DNA of 64,000 bases from Saccharolobus shibatae B12 (GCF_019175345.1 NZ_CP077717.1:1340001-1404000), one strand, 5' to 3'; positions 21,914 to 31,017 are shown, counted from the first letter of the stretch. The notes: a model not told the origin generated them from the letters alone. Numbers and translations are program-made.

Positions 21914-23105
21914 ATAGTCTTTTTCATAATAGTTGCGAAGGGGGGACTAGAAGGGATTATCAAATTTAGCGGAGAGATGCCAGGAAATGGACTAGCCAAG
22001 AAGATTAAAAAGCAGGATCAGAAAACTCCTCAAAAAGAAGCCCAAGAACCTAAACGAAACCAAAGCAAGAGGAATACTACTATACTTGGAAGGAATGAAA
22101 ACTAGAAAAATAGCCAAAATACTACAAGTGCACTTGAGCACAGTCTATAGATGGATCAACCAATTCCACAAAGAAGGAGAAAAATGCCTATTCTACAAGG
22201 AGAGAAAGGGGAGGAAAAAGAAGGTTGACGAAAAGGAAATAAGTGCAGAAGAACTCCAAGGCAAAACCATATGGGAAGCAAAAGCCTACATAGAGGAGAA
22301 ATTTCACGTTAAATCAAGCTACGTAACAGTTTGGGGAATGTGAGGAAGAGATTGAGAATTTCCTACGTAAAGCCTTATAAGTTTAACAAGAAGAGGCATT
22401 TAATGCTGATGATATTTTGAGAAATGGACTAAAGAATGTTATCAAGAACGGCGGTTTTCATGAATGAGTCCGATATTCATCACGACCCTTCTAAGGTTGG
22501 GAGTGTATAATGTTCGCGTTGATTATCCCGGTAAGAAGCTTAATGTTCTCGCTTCTATTCCCTTGTTTGACGGTGTTCCTTTTTCATGTCCACTAATTCC
22601 AATGTTAATTCTAGGGTATTTGTGGAGTTTCTTCATTTGCTTAGGGTTAGGAATTCCGGTCCTATCGTGTTGATACTTGATAATGCCAAGTTTCACGAGA
22701 ATGCTTACGTTTTTTACGTTTCTCAGCTTGGTATTATCTTGCTTTTCTTGCCTACGTATTCTCCGGATTTGAATCCGATTGAGTTGGTCTGGAAGGACTT
22801 GAAGCGTTGGGTTAATACTTATTATAATCTTGAATACGCTCTTGATTCAATGGAGGAGGAGTTCTATTATTTATTTTTGACCCATGATTACACAAGTTAT
22901 TGGGTTAATAGGTTTCACGACGTGCTCGAGAAACTGAAGGAAGAAGCTAGTATGAAAAGGTTTTTATCAATTCTCCTTTATTATTTGTTCTCAAGTTCTA
23001 TCAAGTTTAATTCATCAACTATTCAAACTTCTTTGAATGTTTTTCTATATTTTGTATTGGGAAATATTATTTTCTCCTTCGCGTCTATTAAGAAAAAGAC
23101 TATAA
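21914..23105 (+). mobile_element. Broken IS630-family insertion sequence
   Basis: The transposase is read in pieces: a helix-turn-helix part (22000-22343, KIAKILQVHLSTVYRWINQF), a frameshifted middle, and a C-terminal DDE part (22586-23119). The DDE part has ILDNAKFHE (second Asp) and YSPDLNPIELVWKDLKR (final Glu). The first catalytic Asp position reads FMNESD (Asp to Asn), and several frameshifts and stops separate the parts, so it cannot move by itself. Ends are ATAGTCTTTTTCATAATAG on the left and the inverse of ATAGTCTTTTTCTTAATAG on the right (18 of 19 match). A second inverted copy of the end lies further out at about 23143-23158. The family inserts at TA. Confidence 0.75.
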
Positions 23106-23157
23106 TATGTTTTATATAAGAGGCGGAGCGTATAGAGCCTATTTATGAAAAAGACTA

Positions 23158-23285
23158 TAATCTATTCAAGAGAGATGGCTCCCTTGAATGAGGCCTACTT
23201 GAAGGAAGTCAAGAATATTAGGGAGGATCTGATATAATTTTACTACATGCTCTAGAATAAGATGACTGCATGAGAACAGACCCGG
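23158..23285 (+). pseudogene. 3' terminal fragment of an IS1-family transposase gene and its inverted repeat
   Basis: The frame reads REMAPLNEAYLKEVKNIRED then LI and stop, nearly the same as the C-terminus of the transposase at 54684-55712 (REITPLNEAYRKGVENIREN). The end sequence AATAAGATGACTGCATGAGA follows. The fragment starts exactly where the IS630-type end stops, so the IS630-type unit interrupted or recombined with an IS1-type copy. Confidence 0.65.
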
Positions 23286-23420
23286 AAAAAAGAATATATT
23301 ATAAATAAAGATCATATATTACATAATGATAGATTGTATATACGATTTTGAGAGTTGGTATCGACCATTTTTGGACAATTTTACCATATTACTTAAAATA
23401 TTTCGGGGGTAAATATAATT

Positions 23421-24095
23421 ATGGTAAATCTCTATGATTGCGCATTGACGATTGAGGAACTAAAGATGAAAGGCTATTTAGATATTTCTGAATTTAAAGA
23501 AAAAAATTATAAGAATGTGCATAAATTTATCCAATTCTTGACGAGGAATGAGATAGTTAAAAGAACAAGAAATCGTTTATTACTTCTAGGTGACTTTCCT
23601 AAGTACTTTATATATAACATTTCAATATTAACCAATATTAATAACGATCATAAAGAGGCTGAATCTGAAATTACAATAAATATAATACCCACAAGTAAAT
23701 TATATCTAGTAGAAGTGAAGGAGATCTTAGGAAGAGTAATAGGTTATGAGAAAATAAGAATCAAGGAATCTATTATAAGCTATTCTAATTATAGTAAAAA
23801 TTTTAACCTTGATTATGATCTACCGTCGTGGAATATAATATCGGTTAAAAGTAAATATTTTCATTTAATTGAATCAGATAATAATTGGAAATTTATAAAA
23901 TATAATTTATTTCTAAATATTTTTAATTTCAATCTTAATGTTAAATTTCATTTTAATCCCAAAGACTATGGAATATTTTATTCAACAAATTTGGAAGATA
24001 TGAGAATAAAATGTCCATTTAATAGTAACAATACAGTTAAGTTAAGTCTAGTCTTTCCCTTTAATACTGGACATTACTCTGTTAGATGGAAATAA
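23421..24095 (+). CDS. Hypothetical protein with possible N-terminal winged helix
   Basis: This 224-residue protein has no recognised family, signal peptide or membrane segment. Residues 1-55 (TIEELKMKGYLDISEF, then HKFIQFLTRNEIVKRTRNR) could form a helix-turn-helix with a wing, as in archaeal regulators. The rest is rich in Asn, Ile, Lys, Phe and Tyr and beta-prone. It lies between transposon debris and a decayed gene on the opposite strand. The AT-rich codon use resembles the surface-protein genes to the right rather than the metabolic genes to the left. Confidence 0.5.
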   Translation: MVNLYDCALTIEELKMKGYLDISEFKEKNYKNVHKFIQFLTRNEIVKRTRNRLLLLGDFPKYFIYNISILTNINNDHKEAESEITINIIPTSKLYLVEVKEILGRVIGYEKIRIKESIISYSNYSKNFNLDYDLPSWNIISVKSKYFHLIESDNNWKFIKYNLFLNIFNFNLNVKFHFNPKDYGIFYSTNLEDMRIKCPFNSNNTVKLSLVFPFNTGHYSVRWK

Positions 24096-24119
24096 TTGAT
24101 TCTGTGTTCATGTTTTATT

Positions 24120-24440
24120 AGATTTTTAATGCGTATTTCATTGCTGAATAGTCAACGTTGCTTTTCGTAAGCGGCTTGCCGTTAAGATAGTTTACGTTAG
24201 TATTACCGACAATTTCTTAGTAAAAAGTCTAACTTTATGGATTAGTTCAATTTTTCATATTTAGAACTAACACTGGCCCATTAAATGGGAAAATGAATAC
24301 GCTCCTTTAACATTTTTTACGCTTTCATTATTCATGCAACTATTCAGATAAAAAGCTATTAAATGTTTGGATATCGGAACTACGATTCCTTTGACTTTGT
24401 TTTCCCGAGCATAAAAGCTACCTTCCATTTTAAGACTTTA
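24120..24440 (-). pseudogene. Decayed gene of unknown identity
   Basis: On the minus strand the pieces MEGSFYARENKVKGIVVPIS then KHLIAFYLNSCMNNES (24285-24437) and, in another frame, TNVNYLNGKPLTKSNVDYSA (about 24125-24205) read like protein but are separated by stops and shifts. I do not recognise the family; a transposase is possible. The remaining part of the gap (24441-24666) shows nothing. Confidence 0.35.
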
Positions 24441-24666
24441 TAGCACTAACATTTCAGTAAAGTTATTAGACTTAATTAAGCCCTTCACATATAGTGTTTT
24501 TCACAATATAGTCCGAACAGTAAAGTTGTTAATATAAACGAGTTTAGGACAAGGGACAAGACTAAAAATTAGTTAAGGAAAAAGACTAAACAAAACAAAT
24601 GCTTTTTTATATAAATGAAAATTTCAATATATTGAAATTATTATGAAAAACATACAAGTCCTTCGA

Positions 24667-25281
24667 TTAATAATAGATAAGGCTAACATTATTTCTATAT
24701 ATCATTGTAGTGTTTTTCTTGGAATTTTCCTTAATTATATTTATATTTAATTTATTATAATTAATTATTAATAGTATAAGTATAATTAATACAATTGCGA
24801 ATTCACCGATAGCTAACAATACTGCATAGAAATAAAAGTTTAATAAACTAGTGATCATTGATAAGGGTATTAAAATAGCCATAGTTGATATTAATAAGAT
24901 AAGTAATTCCGTAAATAATTTGCTATAAAGCTTTATGTTTTTTGCTATTCTTTGTATACGCATTAGTTCTTCAATTTTATTTAAAACCACGTTTAGTTGA
25001 TCTTGAATTGGTTTTATTTTTTTCATTGTGGCATTGTATATTTGATCCCAATCTTTTCCCTTCATACTAGTAATATATATCATTATTTCTTGGAGCAGAT
25101 CAGTAACATTGCTATCACTTACTAACTCTGTTAAGAAAATGAGAAAATCTAAAGTCTTTTTCATACTGATTTCCTTTTGCTTCCTATCTATTTGTCTTAT
25201 ATATTTTCTCATAGCTACCTCTGCTGATATTCCAAAAATAATTGCAATCAAAAAAGTACTTAAAGACAATATGTTTAACAA
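24667..25281 (-). CDS. Membrane protein of unknown function with a cytoplasmic coiled-coil region
   Basis: This 204-residue protein has an N-terminal membrane helix (residues 4-23) and a charged helical middle part (about 25-115, with SMKKTLDFLIFLTELVSDSN and repeated Lys/Glu helices that may form a coiled coil). Two further membrane helices (about 120-170) and a short basic tail follow. The topology recalls the TadC/FlaJ-like pilus platform proteins in miniature, but it lacks their length and motifs, so no role is assigned. It is 24 bases downstream of the winged-helix gene in the same direction, probably one transcript. Confidence 0.55.
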   Translation of the reverse strand: MLNILSLSTFLIAIIFGISAEVAMRKYIRQIDRKQKEISMKKTLDFLIFLTELVSDSNVTDLLQEIMIYITSMKGKDWDQIYNATMKKIKPIQDQLNVVLNKIEELMRIQRIAKNIKLYSKLFTELLILLISTMAILIPLSMITSLLNFYFYAVLLAIGEFAIVLIILILLIINYNKLNINIIKENSKKNTTMIYRNNVSLIYY

Positions 25282-25305
25282 AACTTTCTTCCTCTTTCCT
25301 CTATA

Positions 25306-25608
25306 TCATCTTTTAATTAATTGCCTTTCATCCTTTAAGTCTTCTAAAGATTCCCTTATTTCCTTAAGCTTTTTTAAGAGATTAATATATTCCATGACTC
25401 TATTTAACTGCTCATATCCCTTAGCGGTTAGTTTATATTCATTGTTAACAAAAGTTATTAAACCCTTTTTTTCTAGCAATCCCGTATATTTGCAGAATAA
25501 TCTATAGCTTAAGTTAGTTTTATACATTAGTCTAGTTTTCTTAATTCCTCCTTTACATTCTTCTAAAATACTGGCTATTATCTCCATCCTGTTTCTCTTT
25601 CTACTCAT
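25306..25608 (-). CDS. Winged-helix regulator, HTH_45-like
   Basis: This 100-residue protein has a winged-helix domain (residues 5-65) with the family pattern: EIIASILEECKGGIKKTRLM, then LSYRLFCKYTGLLEKKGLI and a short wing ending KLTAKGYEQL. A C-terminal helix (70-98) is suited to dimerisation. It resembles the 96-residue protein at 36350-36640, which shares KKTRLMY and the same layout. It probably controls the neighbouring surface-structure genes; that is inference. The gap 25609-26205 upstream holds no recognisable gene. Confidence 0.75.
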   Translation of the reverse strand: MSRKRNRMEIIASILEECKGGIKKTRLMYKTNLSYRLFCKYTGLLEKKGLITFVNNEYKLTAKGYEQLNRVMEYINLLKKLKEIRESLEDLKDERQLIKR

Positions 25609-26205
25609 ATGTTATAAAACGCTTTATTTTCATAAATAGATTTCTGCTCCTATATTACCATTATATAGCAGGTTAGACCAGCTAATAATTAAGATGATAT
25701 AAAAATATCTGAGGAGAGTAAAGTTTATATTGATTGAATTTATATAACATAAAGAGCAAAAATTCCCTTTACATAAGGCCTACTATACATTTATTTTCAC
25801 TTCAATAATATATTAATGTATAATTGTAATTTGTATTTCTTCTCAAAAAGTGATTAATATAGAGTCTTTTAACACCAATTCTAAGAGACGCTATATCCAC
25901 TAATTGGTAAGTTAACTATCTTAACGTTAAAAATGCTAAACTATTTATTGAAGGTAACGCCAATCTTTAGATTAGGCGTTACTACTTATTGCCACTAACA
26001 AATTGGTATAAGCGTTCTTATTCATGAATTCCTTTTTAGAGTATAACACTTATTAGATCTATATGGATTTAAATATAAATAGTTTCTTAATAATTCAATA
26101 TATATAAATTCTGAGCAAAACATGCAGCAAACTTTCCTATAACAGTTTATAAGATAAATTAATAAGATACAGTATCCTTATTTGTAAATAAACTATTTTT
26201 TAATA

Positions 26206-27105
26206 TTAACTAGATTTTCTATTATTATAATACACATAAATAACGTCATTATCGATTATATAAAATCCGTTATCAAACGCTATTGGAACCTTGCCATATT
26301 GCTTAACCACTCTGAGAAAATCTTCCAAATTGCTTATCTCTATTAACATGTTTGTAGGTGGTGGTGAAGGTCCTCTTACTGATTGTCTCCTTATAACATC
26401 GTAAATACTGGGTAATCTAATAAAAATTATAGCAATACTTAGAAGTAAAAGAAATCCACCAAAATAGAAATAAGCGTAATTATATCCACTTTCCAGATTA
26501 ACATATACTTGTTTATAGAAATTACCCGATATCGCAGGATCATTAACTACGTTAACGGTCACATTGGGATATCCTATATATATTAGAATTGAATTTGTAT
26601 TATTAAAAGGTATATTTCCATAAGGATAATTCATGACACCATTAAAACTGATATTTAATATTATAGTATAACCTCCCGTTTGAATTTGTAATTGTTTATC
26701 AATAATATTCATTAGATTTTCATAATAGCTAAAATTGGGTATAAATATAGTCATTTCTTTATTTAATACTCCTCTTGTACTTCCTAAGCTTTTTGACCAA
26801 TAATCAGTTTTGATACTCTCGTTAATAGTGTAAGTTCCATTAATAGAATTTGCAGTAGTATTTACTATAGCATTTACTGTGAAATTTTTAGTTAAAATAT
26901 AAAACATTGAATTAGTATTTACTGTGGTTCGATTATTAAATAGTATCGTTTTATTTATATTAAATACTGTAATATAGTAAATATTAGTATAATATGAGGA
27001 AATAGGAATAGACTTGGATATAGTAATTTCATGATTAGACTTTATCCCTGAGTATATCAGAAATATTGCTGAGCTTATCAATACTATAGCTATAATAATT
27101 TTCAT
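26206..27105 (-). CDS. DUF5305-like membrane protein (filament cluster)
   Basis: This 299-residue protein has an N-terminal membrane segment (3-21), an outside domain of about 185 residues with many N-x-S/T sequons, a membrane helix (about 212-232) and a cytoplasmic tail. The tail ends in IEISNLEDFLRVVKQYGKVP, then a short strand and FYIIDNDVIYVYY. That tail pattern (leucine-rich helix, Gly-Lys-Pro-Ile turn, Tyr-rich strands) is what I know from DUF5305 proteins. Those are found beside SipW-like signal peptidases in many archaea. It overlaps the gene upstream by 4 bases, so it is the last gene of the operon that begins at the filament-subunit candidate. Confidence 0.6.
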   Translation of the reverse strand: MKIIIAIVLISSAIFLIYSGIKSNHEITISKSIPISSYYTNIYYITVFNINKTILFNNRTTVNTNSMFYILTKNFTVNAIVNTTANSINGTYTINESIKTDYWSKSLGSTRGVLNKEMTIFIPNFSYYENLMNIIDKQLQIQTGGYTIILNISFNGVMNYPYGNIPFNNTNSILIYIGYPNVTVNVVNDPAISGNFYKQVYVNLESGYNYAYFYFGGFLLLLSIAIIFIRLPSIYDVIRRQSVRGPSPPPTNMLIEISNLEDFLRVVKQYGKVPIAFDNGFYIIDNDVIYVYYNNRKSS

Positions 27106-27509
27106 ATATAATAGCTTAATATTCCCTCACCCCCTCCATAATAGAGAATGATTATCAGTAATTTCAAATTATTTAAATTATTTACTCCAAATTGGAAAAA
27201 AGGTTGATTCCCTTCTTCTATAAGTTCATTCGTTGCTGTTATATAATTTCCAGACAAATTATAGTAATTGCTACTTCCATACGCAATTATATAGACACAT
27301 TTAACATATGTATTAAGATAACTAGATTGAATATTTATTTTTATAAGAGATATATTATTAATATATTGCTCCTGAATATTTATAATATTATTAGTTATGT
27401 ATATATTGGAAGTATATAATGAAAGATCGAAGGCTGGAGTAAACATTGCAAGAGATATAATAGATATAAGAAATGCTATAATAGAAATATATAATAGAAA
27501 GAGTCTCAT
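27102..27509 (-). CDS. Small anchored extracellular protein of the filament cluster
   Basis: This 135-residue protein has one N-terminal hydrophobic segment (3-23, ending LAMFTPAFD). It is followed by a beta-prone domain of about 110 residues with sequons (NNISLIKINI, YYNLSGNY). No family is recognised. It overlaps both neighbours by 4 bases (ATGA on each side), which strongly couples it to the signal peptidase and the DUF5305 gene. A minor subunit, cap or anchor of the filament are possible roles by position only. Confidence 0.6.
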   Translation of the reverse strand: MRLFLLYISIIAFLISIISLAMFTPAFDLSLYTSNIYITNNIINIQEQYINNISLIKINIQSSYLNTYVKCVYIIAYGSSNYYNLSGNYITATNELIEEGNQPFFQFGVNNLNNLKLLIIILYYGGGEGILSYYI

Positions 27510-28570
27510 ACCTTATTACCAGCCACAATTACTATAATAATAAAAGATAATAAAGCTAATGTATTGATAGAAGTATATAATAGTAACGATAATAGAGGAG
27601 CATTCATATTTATAGAAAAAGGAAGTAGAGTTACTATTACATAAGTCTTGACGATTAATTGATGCAAACCCCTGTAGCCACTTCCTAATATTGTAATTGT
27701 GACATTACGTGATTGCTTAGGGTAAAGTATAAAATAGTTATCAGTTATACTGTAATTTCCTTTGCCTAATACATTTATTGTAACCACTACTGGAAATAAA
27801 AGCTTGTCTGAAATTGAATAGGAATATTGTTTAGATTGGTTATATAAAATTACACCTAAATTTACTGCTGATGGTTGATTAACCCCTCCTGCCAAAATTC
27901 CTTGTTGATTTGATACTGAATAAACTATTGTATTATAAGTAGTAAAAATTGTAGAAAGGATTAACAAAAAGGAGAAAATGATTATTCCCAAACTGATTGT
28001 AAAGGCAACTTTCGAGAACTTAATGTCCTTTCCCTTTTTCGAGATACCAGTATTCAAAAAGATCAAGATAGAAAATAATACTATAGTAAAAATGATATTA
28101 GACCGTAGAAAGACGATAATTTGGCCTAAATAAGGAAATATAAGGGGTCTTCCATTTATTAGAATTGCCTTCCCATATACTTCAGAAGGCGTTATAGGGG
28201 GCATGTATATCTGATCAATAAAATTATTGTTTACGCCTTTTGTAATAAACGTATCATTAGGTAATCTACTGATAACTTGATGGATGATATAAGGAGGATA
28301 TCCCGGTATTTTGCCGTAATCTGGATCTTTAAATACGATAATGCTTCCGTTAGTTATAGGCCCAGCTAAGGGTTCGGGAATAGTTAATACTACATCTCCA
28401 GGTTTAAGAACAGGGAACATGCTATATCCGTAGGTGATTGCTAGGAAAGTAGGCCTTCCAAACAAATTTGAGGAAGTTATTATTATAGAGAAAACAACTA
28501 ATAATATCAATAATATATTTATCAATATTTTAAAAGACTTAGCTAAAGCGTAATATAAAAAATATGACAT
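27506..28570 (-). CDS. Signal peptidase I (SipW/ER type) with an extra extracellular domain
   Basis: This 354-residue protein has an N-terminal membrane helix (11-33) followed by the catalytic domain. YGYSMFPVLKPGDVV carries the Ser, and IIHQVISR carries the His that replaces Lys in the SipW/ER class. TKGVNNNFID corresponds to the conserved TKGDNNxxxD; the Asp is Val here. After two further membrane helices (about 155-175 and 188-215) comes a roughly 100-residue outside beta domain and a last helix, an extension absent from housekeeping enzymes. It is 47 bases downstream of the secreted subunit gene, so a dedicated substrate is likely. Known SipW enzymes process filament subunits such as TasA. 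Confidence 0.85.
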   Translation of the reverse strand: MSYFLYYALAKSFKILINILLILLVVFSIIITSSNLFGRPTFLAITYGYSMFPVLKPGDVVLTIPEPLAGPITNGSIIVFKDPDYGKIPGYPPYIIHQVISRLPNDTFITKGVNNNFIDQIYMPPITPSEVYGKAILINGRPLIFPYLGQIIVFLRSNIIFTIVLFSILIFLNTGISKKGKDIKFSKVAFTISLGIIIFSFLLILSTIFTTYNTIVYSVSNQQGILAGGVNQPSAVNLGVILYNQSKQYSYSISDKLLFPVVVTINVLGKGNYSITDNYFILYPKQSRNVTITILGSGYRGLHQLIVKTYVIVTLLPFSINMNAPLLSLLLYTSINTLALLSFIIIVIVAGNKV

Positions 28571-28617
28571 TAAAAAAACACCATACCTTATTTTCTTAAC
28601 TACCTTTAACCTTTTAT

Positions 28618-29346
28618 TTAGCTTTGATAGCCATATAAGTTCAGAGCTGCAGTAAATGTTGCACCGCTATTTCCTAGTGTACCGGTACTTCCTAGCAATA
28701 CTAAGAAGTAAATGTTAGCACCCGCACTACCTCCAGATCCAATAGTAACTGATGTAGTTCCTATCTGGCTTGCAATATTGCTTGGCAAACCATAAGTTGC
28801 TAATACCCAAAATGACTGGCCGTTAATAGTAACCATGCCAGGAGTACTACCTGCTTGAATTTGAATCTCATTATTAGGGAAGCTTGTTAATTTTTGCACT
28901 AGAGTAGTACCTGGAGTTGCTAATACTAGAATTGTTATTGGTAAATTGTTTGTCTGGACGTTCTCTAAACTTGCAAACAGTTGTGCTTGCGCATTGCTAT
29001 TACCTGGGTAGTTAAATTCTACTTCAGCTATTGCAAATAAGTAGGCTGCAGAATACATTATTGGTGTAGGATTGCTTACAGGGGAACCTGACGGTGGATC
29101 TATTTCTGCTGCATAGTCTGCAGTACCTGGTGCTATAGGCGGTAATGTTATACTAAGGCCTCCATTGCCAGAAACCGCAGAAAATTCTATTGGATCTATC
29201 TGTAGTAAAGCATTTTGACTGTCTATTTGAACTACTGATCCACTAGTTTGATTGCTTACCACGAAACCTACTACAAATGCTTGATAGACTAGTAGAGTCG
29301 CTAGTGCTACAGCCATAGAGATTGCAGCTATGAGTTTTGTATTCAC
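28618..29346 (-). CDS. Secreted filament-subunit candidate (thread/bundling-pilus type)
   Basis: From a GTG at about 29346 the protein is 242 residues. A signal segment LIAAISMAVALATLLVYQ is followed by a mature part of about 205 residues, very rich in Ala, Gly, Ser, Thr and beta strands, nearly without Lys, Arg or Cys. This composition is typical of donor-strand-linked archaeal threads and bundling pili. The frame is open to an ATG at 29397. I prefer the GTG because a TATA-like GGTTTAAAAATATT lies at 29374-29389, about 35 bases before it, and so inside the longer version. No type IV pilin-like cleavage motif is seen. The adjacent SipW-like peptidase would remove the signal. Subunit identity is inferred from composition and context. 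Confidence 0.6.
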   Translation of the reverse strand: MNTKLIAAISMAVALATLLVYQAFVVGFVVSNQTSGSVVQIDSQNALLQIDPIEFSAVSGNGGLSITLPPIAPGTADYAAEIDPPSGSPVSNPTPIMYSAAYLFAIAEVEFNYPGNSNAQAQLFASLENVQTNNLPITILVLATPGTTLVQKLTSFPNNEIQIQAGSTPGMVTINGQSFWVLATYGLPSNIASQIGTTSVTIGSGGSAGANIYFLVLLGSTGTLGNSGATFTAALNLYGYQS

Positions 29347-29373
29347 GTTCTCACTAATTTTATGTGTGTTTCC

Positions 29374-29389
29374 AATATTTTTAAACCTA
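29374..29389 (-). promoter_or_regulatory. Probable TATA box of the filament-subunit candidate
   Basis: GGTTTAAAAATATT on the minus strand is followed 30-40 bases later by GTGAATACAAAACTC, the proposed start. This supports the shorter protein and a short leader. Confidence 0.4.
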
Positions 29390-29614
29390 GTGTGCATTTG
29401 GGAATTTTAGCATATTGATTCTCTTTAAATTAAACAGAAAACTGATCTAACTTTAGTAAATGCCGTTATAAGAAATATCATGATATCAAGCAATTTATAG
29501 ATATTTATATGTAATCACTTTTAATATAGCATATTAGTTTATGTAATATCTTACAACTAGCGTTAAAAAGTATATAATACTAAGCTGATAATGAAGGACG
29601 ACATTAGCTCTTTA

Positions 29615-30733
29615 CTAGATAGGACCATTATAAAATAGACTACCTATTCTCTGAAAACCTTTACCGGTTATAAGATCACCTAAATACATTATATATCTAT
29701 AAAGGGCCCATAAAATAATTGATTGGTCTACTGGATCTTGGAGTGGTGATGAAGCTAATTGTGAGATTTGTGATTCTGATAATACTGAATTATATAATTG
29801 TATATTCTCTATATACGAAAACCAAGAAGATAGATTAAGTCCACCTTGTTGTGACTGAATCGGAAAATTATTGATCCATATGTAAGCAGGACTTTTATAT
29901 TCTATTTGGATTTCAGCTGAGCTAACCATTTTTCCATTAATATATAACTGTGTATATCCGTTATTCCATGTTATACCTATATGAAAAGGCGTAGATTGAG
30001 GAGCAATACTGGAAACTTTCCCTGAACTTCCGCTAAAAATTATAGAGTTTTGAGTGTTTTGCAGAGTCCATACTATTCCTCTCTCAAGAGAACCATACGA
30101 TAAGATATATCCTCCATAAGGGTTTTGCATTCCATTTACCCATGCAGAAATAGTAAATGAACTAGGCTCACCAATAGTTTGTTTTCCATTACATAATAGG
30201 AGACTTTCATACGTATTGGTAAAGAGTACATAGGGATTCAAGGAAAATATATTTCTTTTAGTTAACAAATTGTTTATTATACCTATAGTTTTATACCATA
30301 GTACTCTTATATTTCGTAGTTGCAAGGATAAGATAAATGGGAGACTATTGGAATTAACGTAAATAGTTGCGTTTCCTTCAATTTCTACATTACTCGAAAT
30401 AGAAGGCGAATTAACTGGATAGAAATTACCAAAAATATCTATTTTTCCATATCCATACTTTGATTCCACGTACTCTAATGCTTCGTATATGCCACAAGTT
30501 CCAGATCCGTCACTACATTTCCCATCAAATAATATTTGTCCATCATTATCAATGGCTTTGTAACCTATCTCGGGATTGCCATAGACTATAGCAAAATATT
30601 CATATAAAGTTCTGTTTTTAGTTACTTGAAGTAGACTACTTTTAGGCTTGTTTCCTAAGAAGATTGCTAATCCGGCAATTGTACTTCCTGCTATGGCTAG
30701 TCCTATAAAATCCCTTCTTTTAAGCTTTACCAT
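29615..30733 (-). CDS. Tat-exported protein with a LamG/concanavalin-like domain
   Basis: This 372-residue protein starts with a twin-arginine signal: KRRDFIGLAIAGSTIAGLAI at residues 5-24. It therefore leaves the cell folded. Residues about 195-335 form a LamG-like jelly roll (FTISAWVNGMQNPYGGYILS, later FHIGITWNNGYTQLYINGK and ENIQLYNSVLSESQISQLAS). This domain usually binds carbohydrate or adhesive ligands. The N-terminal 150 residues contain DGQILFDGKCSDGSGTCG with two Cys and beta-helix-like strands. It lies 217 bases before the filament-subunit gene in the same direction with its own likely promoter. A role as surface adhesin or pilus-associated lectin is plausible. Confidence 0.75.
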   Translation of the reverse strand: MVKLKRRDFIGLAIAGSTIAGLAIFLGNKPKSSLLQVTKNRTLYEYFAIVYGNPEIGYKAIDNDGQILFDGKCSDGSGTCGIYEALEYVESKYGYGKIDIFGNFYPVNSPSISSNVEIEGNATIYVNSNSLPFILSLQLRNIRVLWYKTIGIINNLLTKRNIFSLNPYVLFTNTYESLLLCNGKQTIGEPSSFTISAWVNGMQNPYGGYILSYGSLERGIVWTLQNTQNSIIFSGSSGKVSSIAPQSTPFHIGITWNNGYTQLYINGKMVSSAEIQIEYKSPAYIWINNFPIQSQQGGLNLSSWFSYIENIQLYNSVLSESQISQLASSPLQDPVDQSIILWALYRYIMYLGDLITGKGFQRIGSLFYNGPI

Positions 30734-30850
30734 TATTTATTCCTTTTGAATCAAGCTTAAAAACATATCTATTATTTTAGTCTTAATTAGAATAATTTCA
30801 TATTAATAGAATAGTTAATTTTAGCCTTAGATATACAATAATTAATTTAT

Positions 30851-30885
30851 TATATTAGAATAGCAATCACGGAATTTTTCGTCAA
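30851..30885 (-). repeat. Dispersed repeat copy (partner at 43006-43041)
   Basis: Read on the minus strand, TTGACGAAAAATTCCGTGAT then TGCTATTCTAATATA matches TCAACGAAAAATTCCGTAAC then TGCTATTATATTAGG at 43006-43041. It is probably the end of an unidentified element. Confidence 0.4.
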
Positions 30886-31017
30886 TTATCACCTTAGCCA
30901 AAATCTATTAGCTGCACTATTTAAAAACTAACGATTTTCAAAAGATGTTGGAAAATAGCCTATAAAGCGAAATCTAGGATAATACTTATTATCTTGTTAT
31001 AAGATATTTAATTGCAA

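Noticed and set aside
24667-25281. TadC/ArlJ-type pilus platform protein
   Set aside because: The protein is much shorter than the family and lacks its repeated membrane-domain pattern; no partner ATPase is nearby.
25281-25306. Winged-helix plus membrane protein as a toxin-antitoxin pair
   Set aside because: The membrane protein is 204 residues with a long cytoplasmic part, unlike known small membrane toxins, and the regulator has a paralogue without such a partner.
28618-29397. Type IV pilin or archaellin identity for the secreted subunit
   Set aside because: No prepilin cleavage motif (charged residue, Gly/Ala, then hydrophobic helix in the mature protein) and no nearby ATPase, platform protein or prepilin peptidase; the neighbour is a signal peptidase I.
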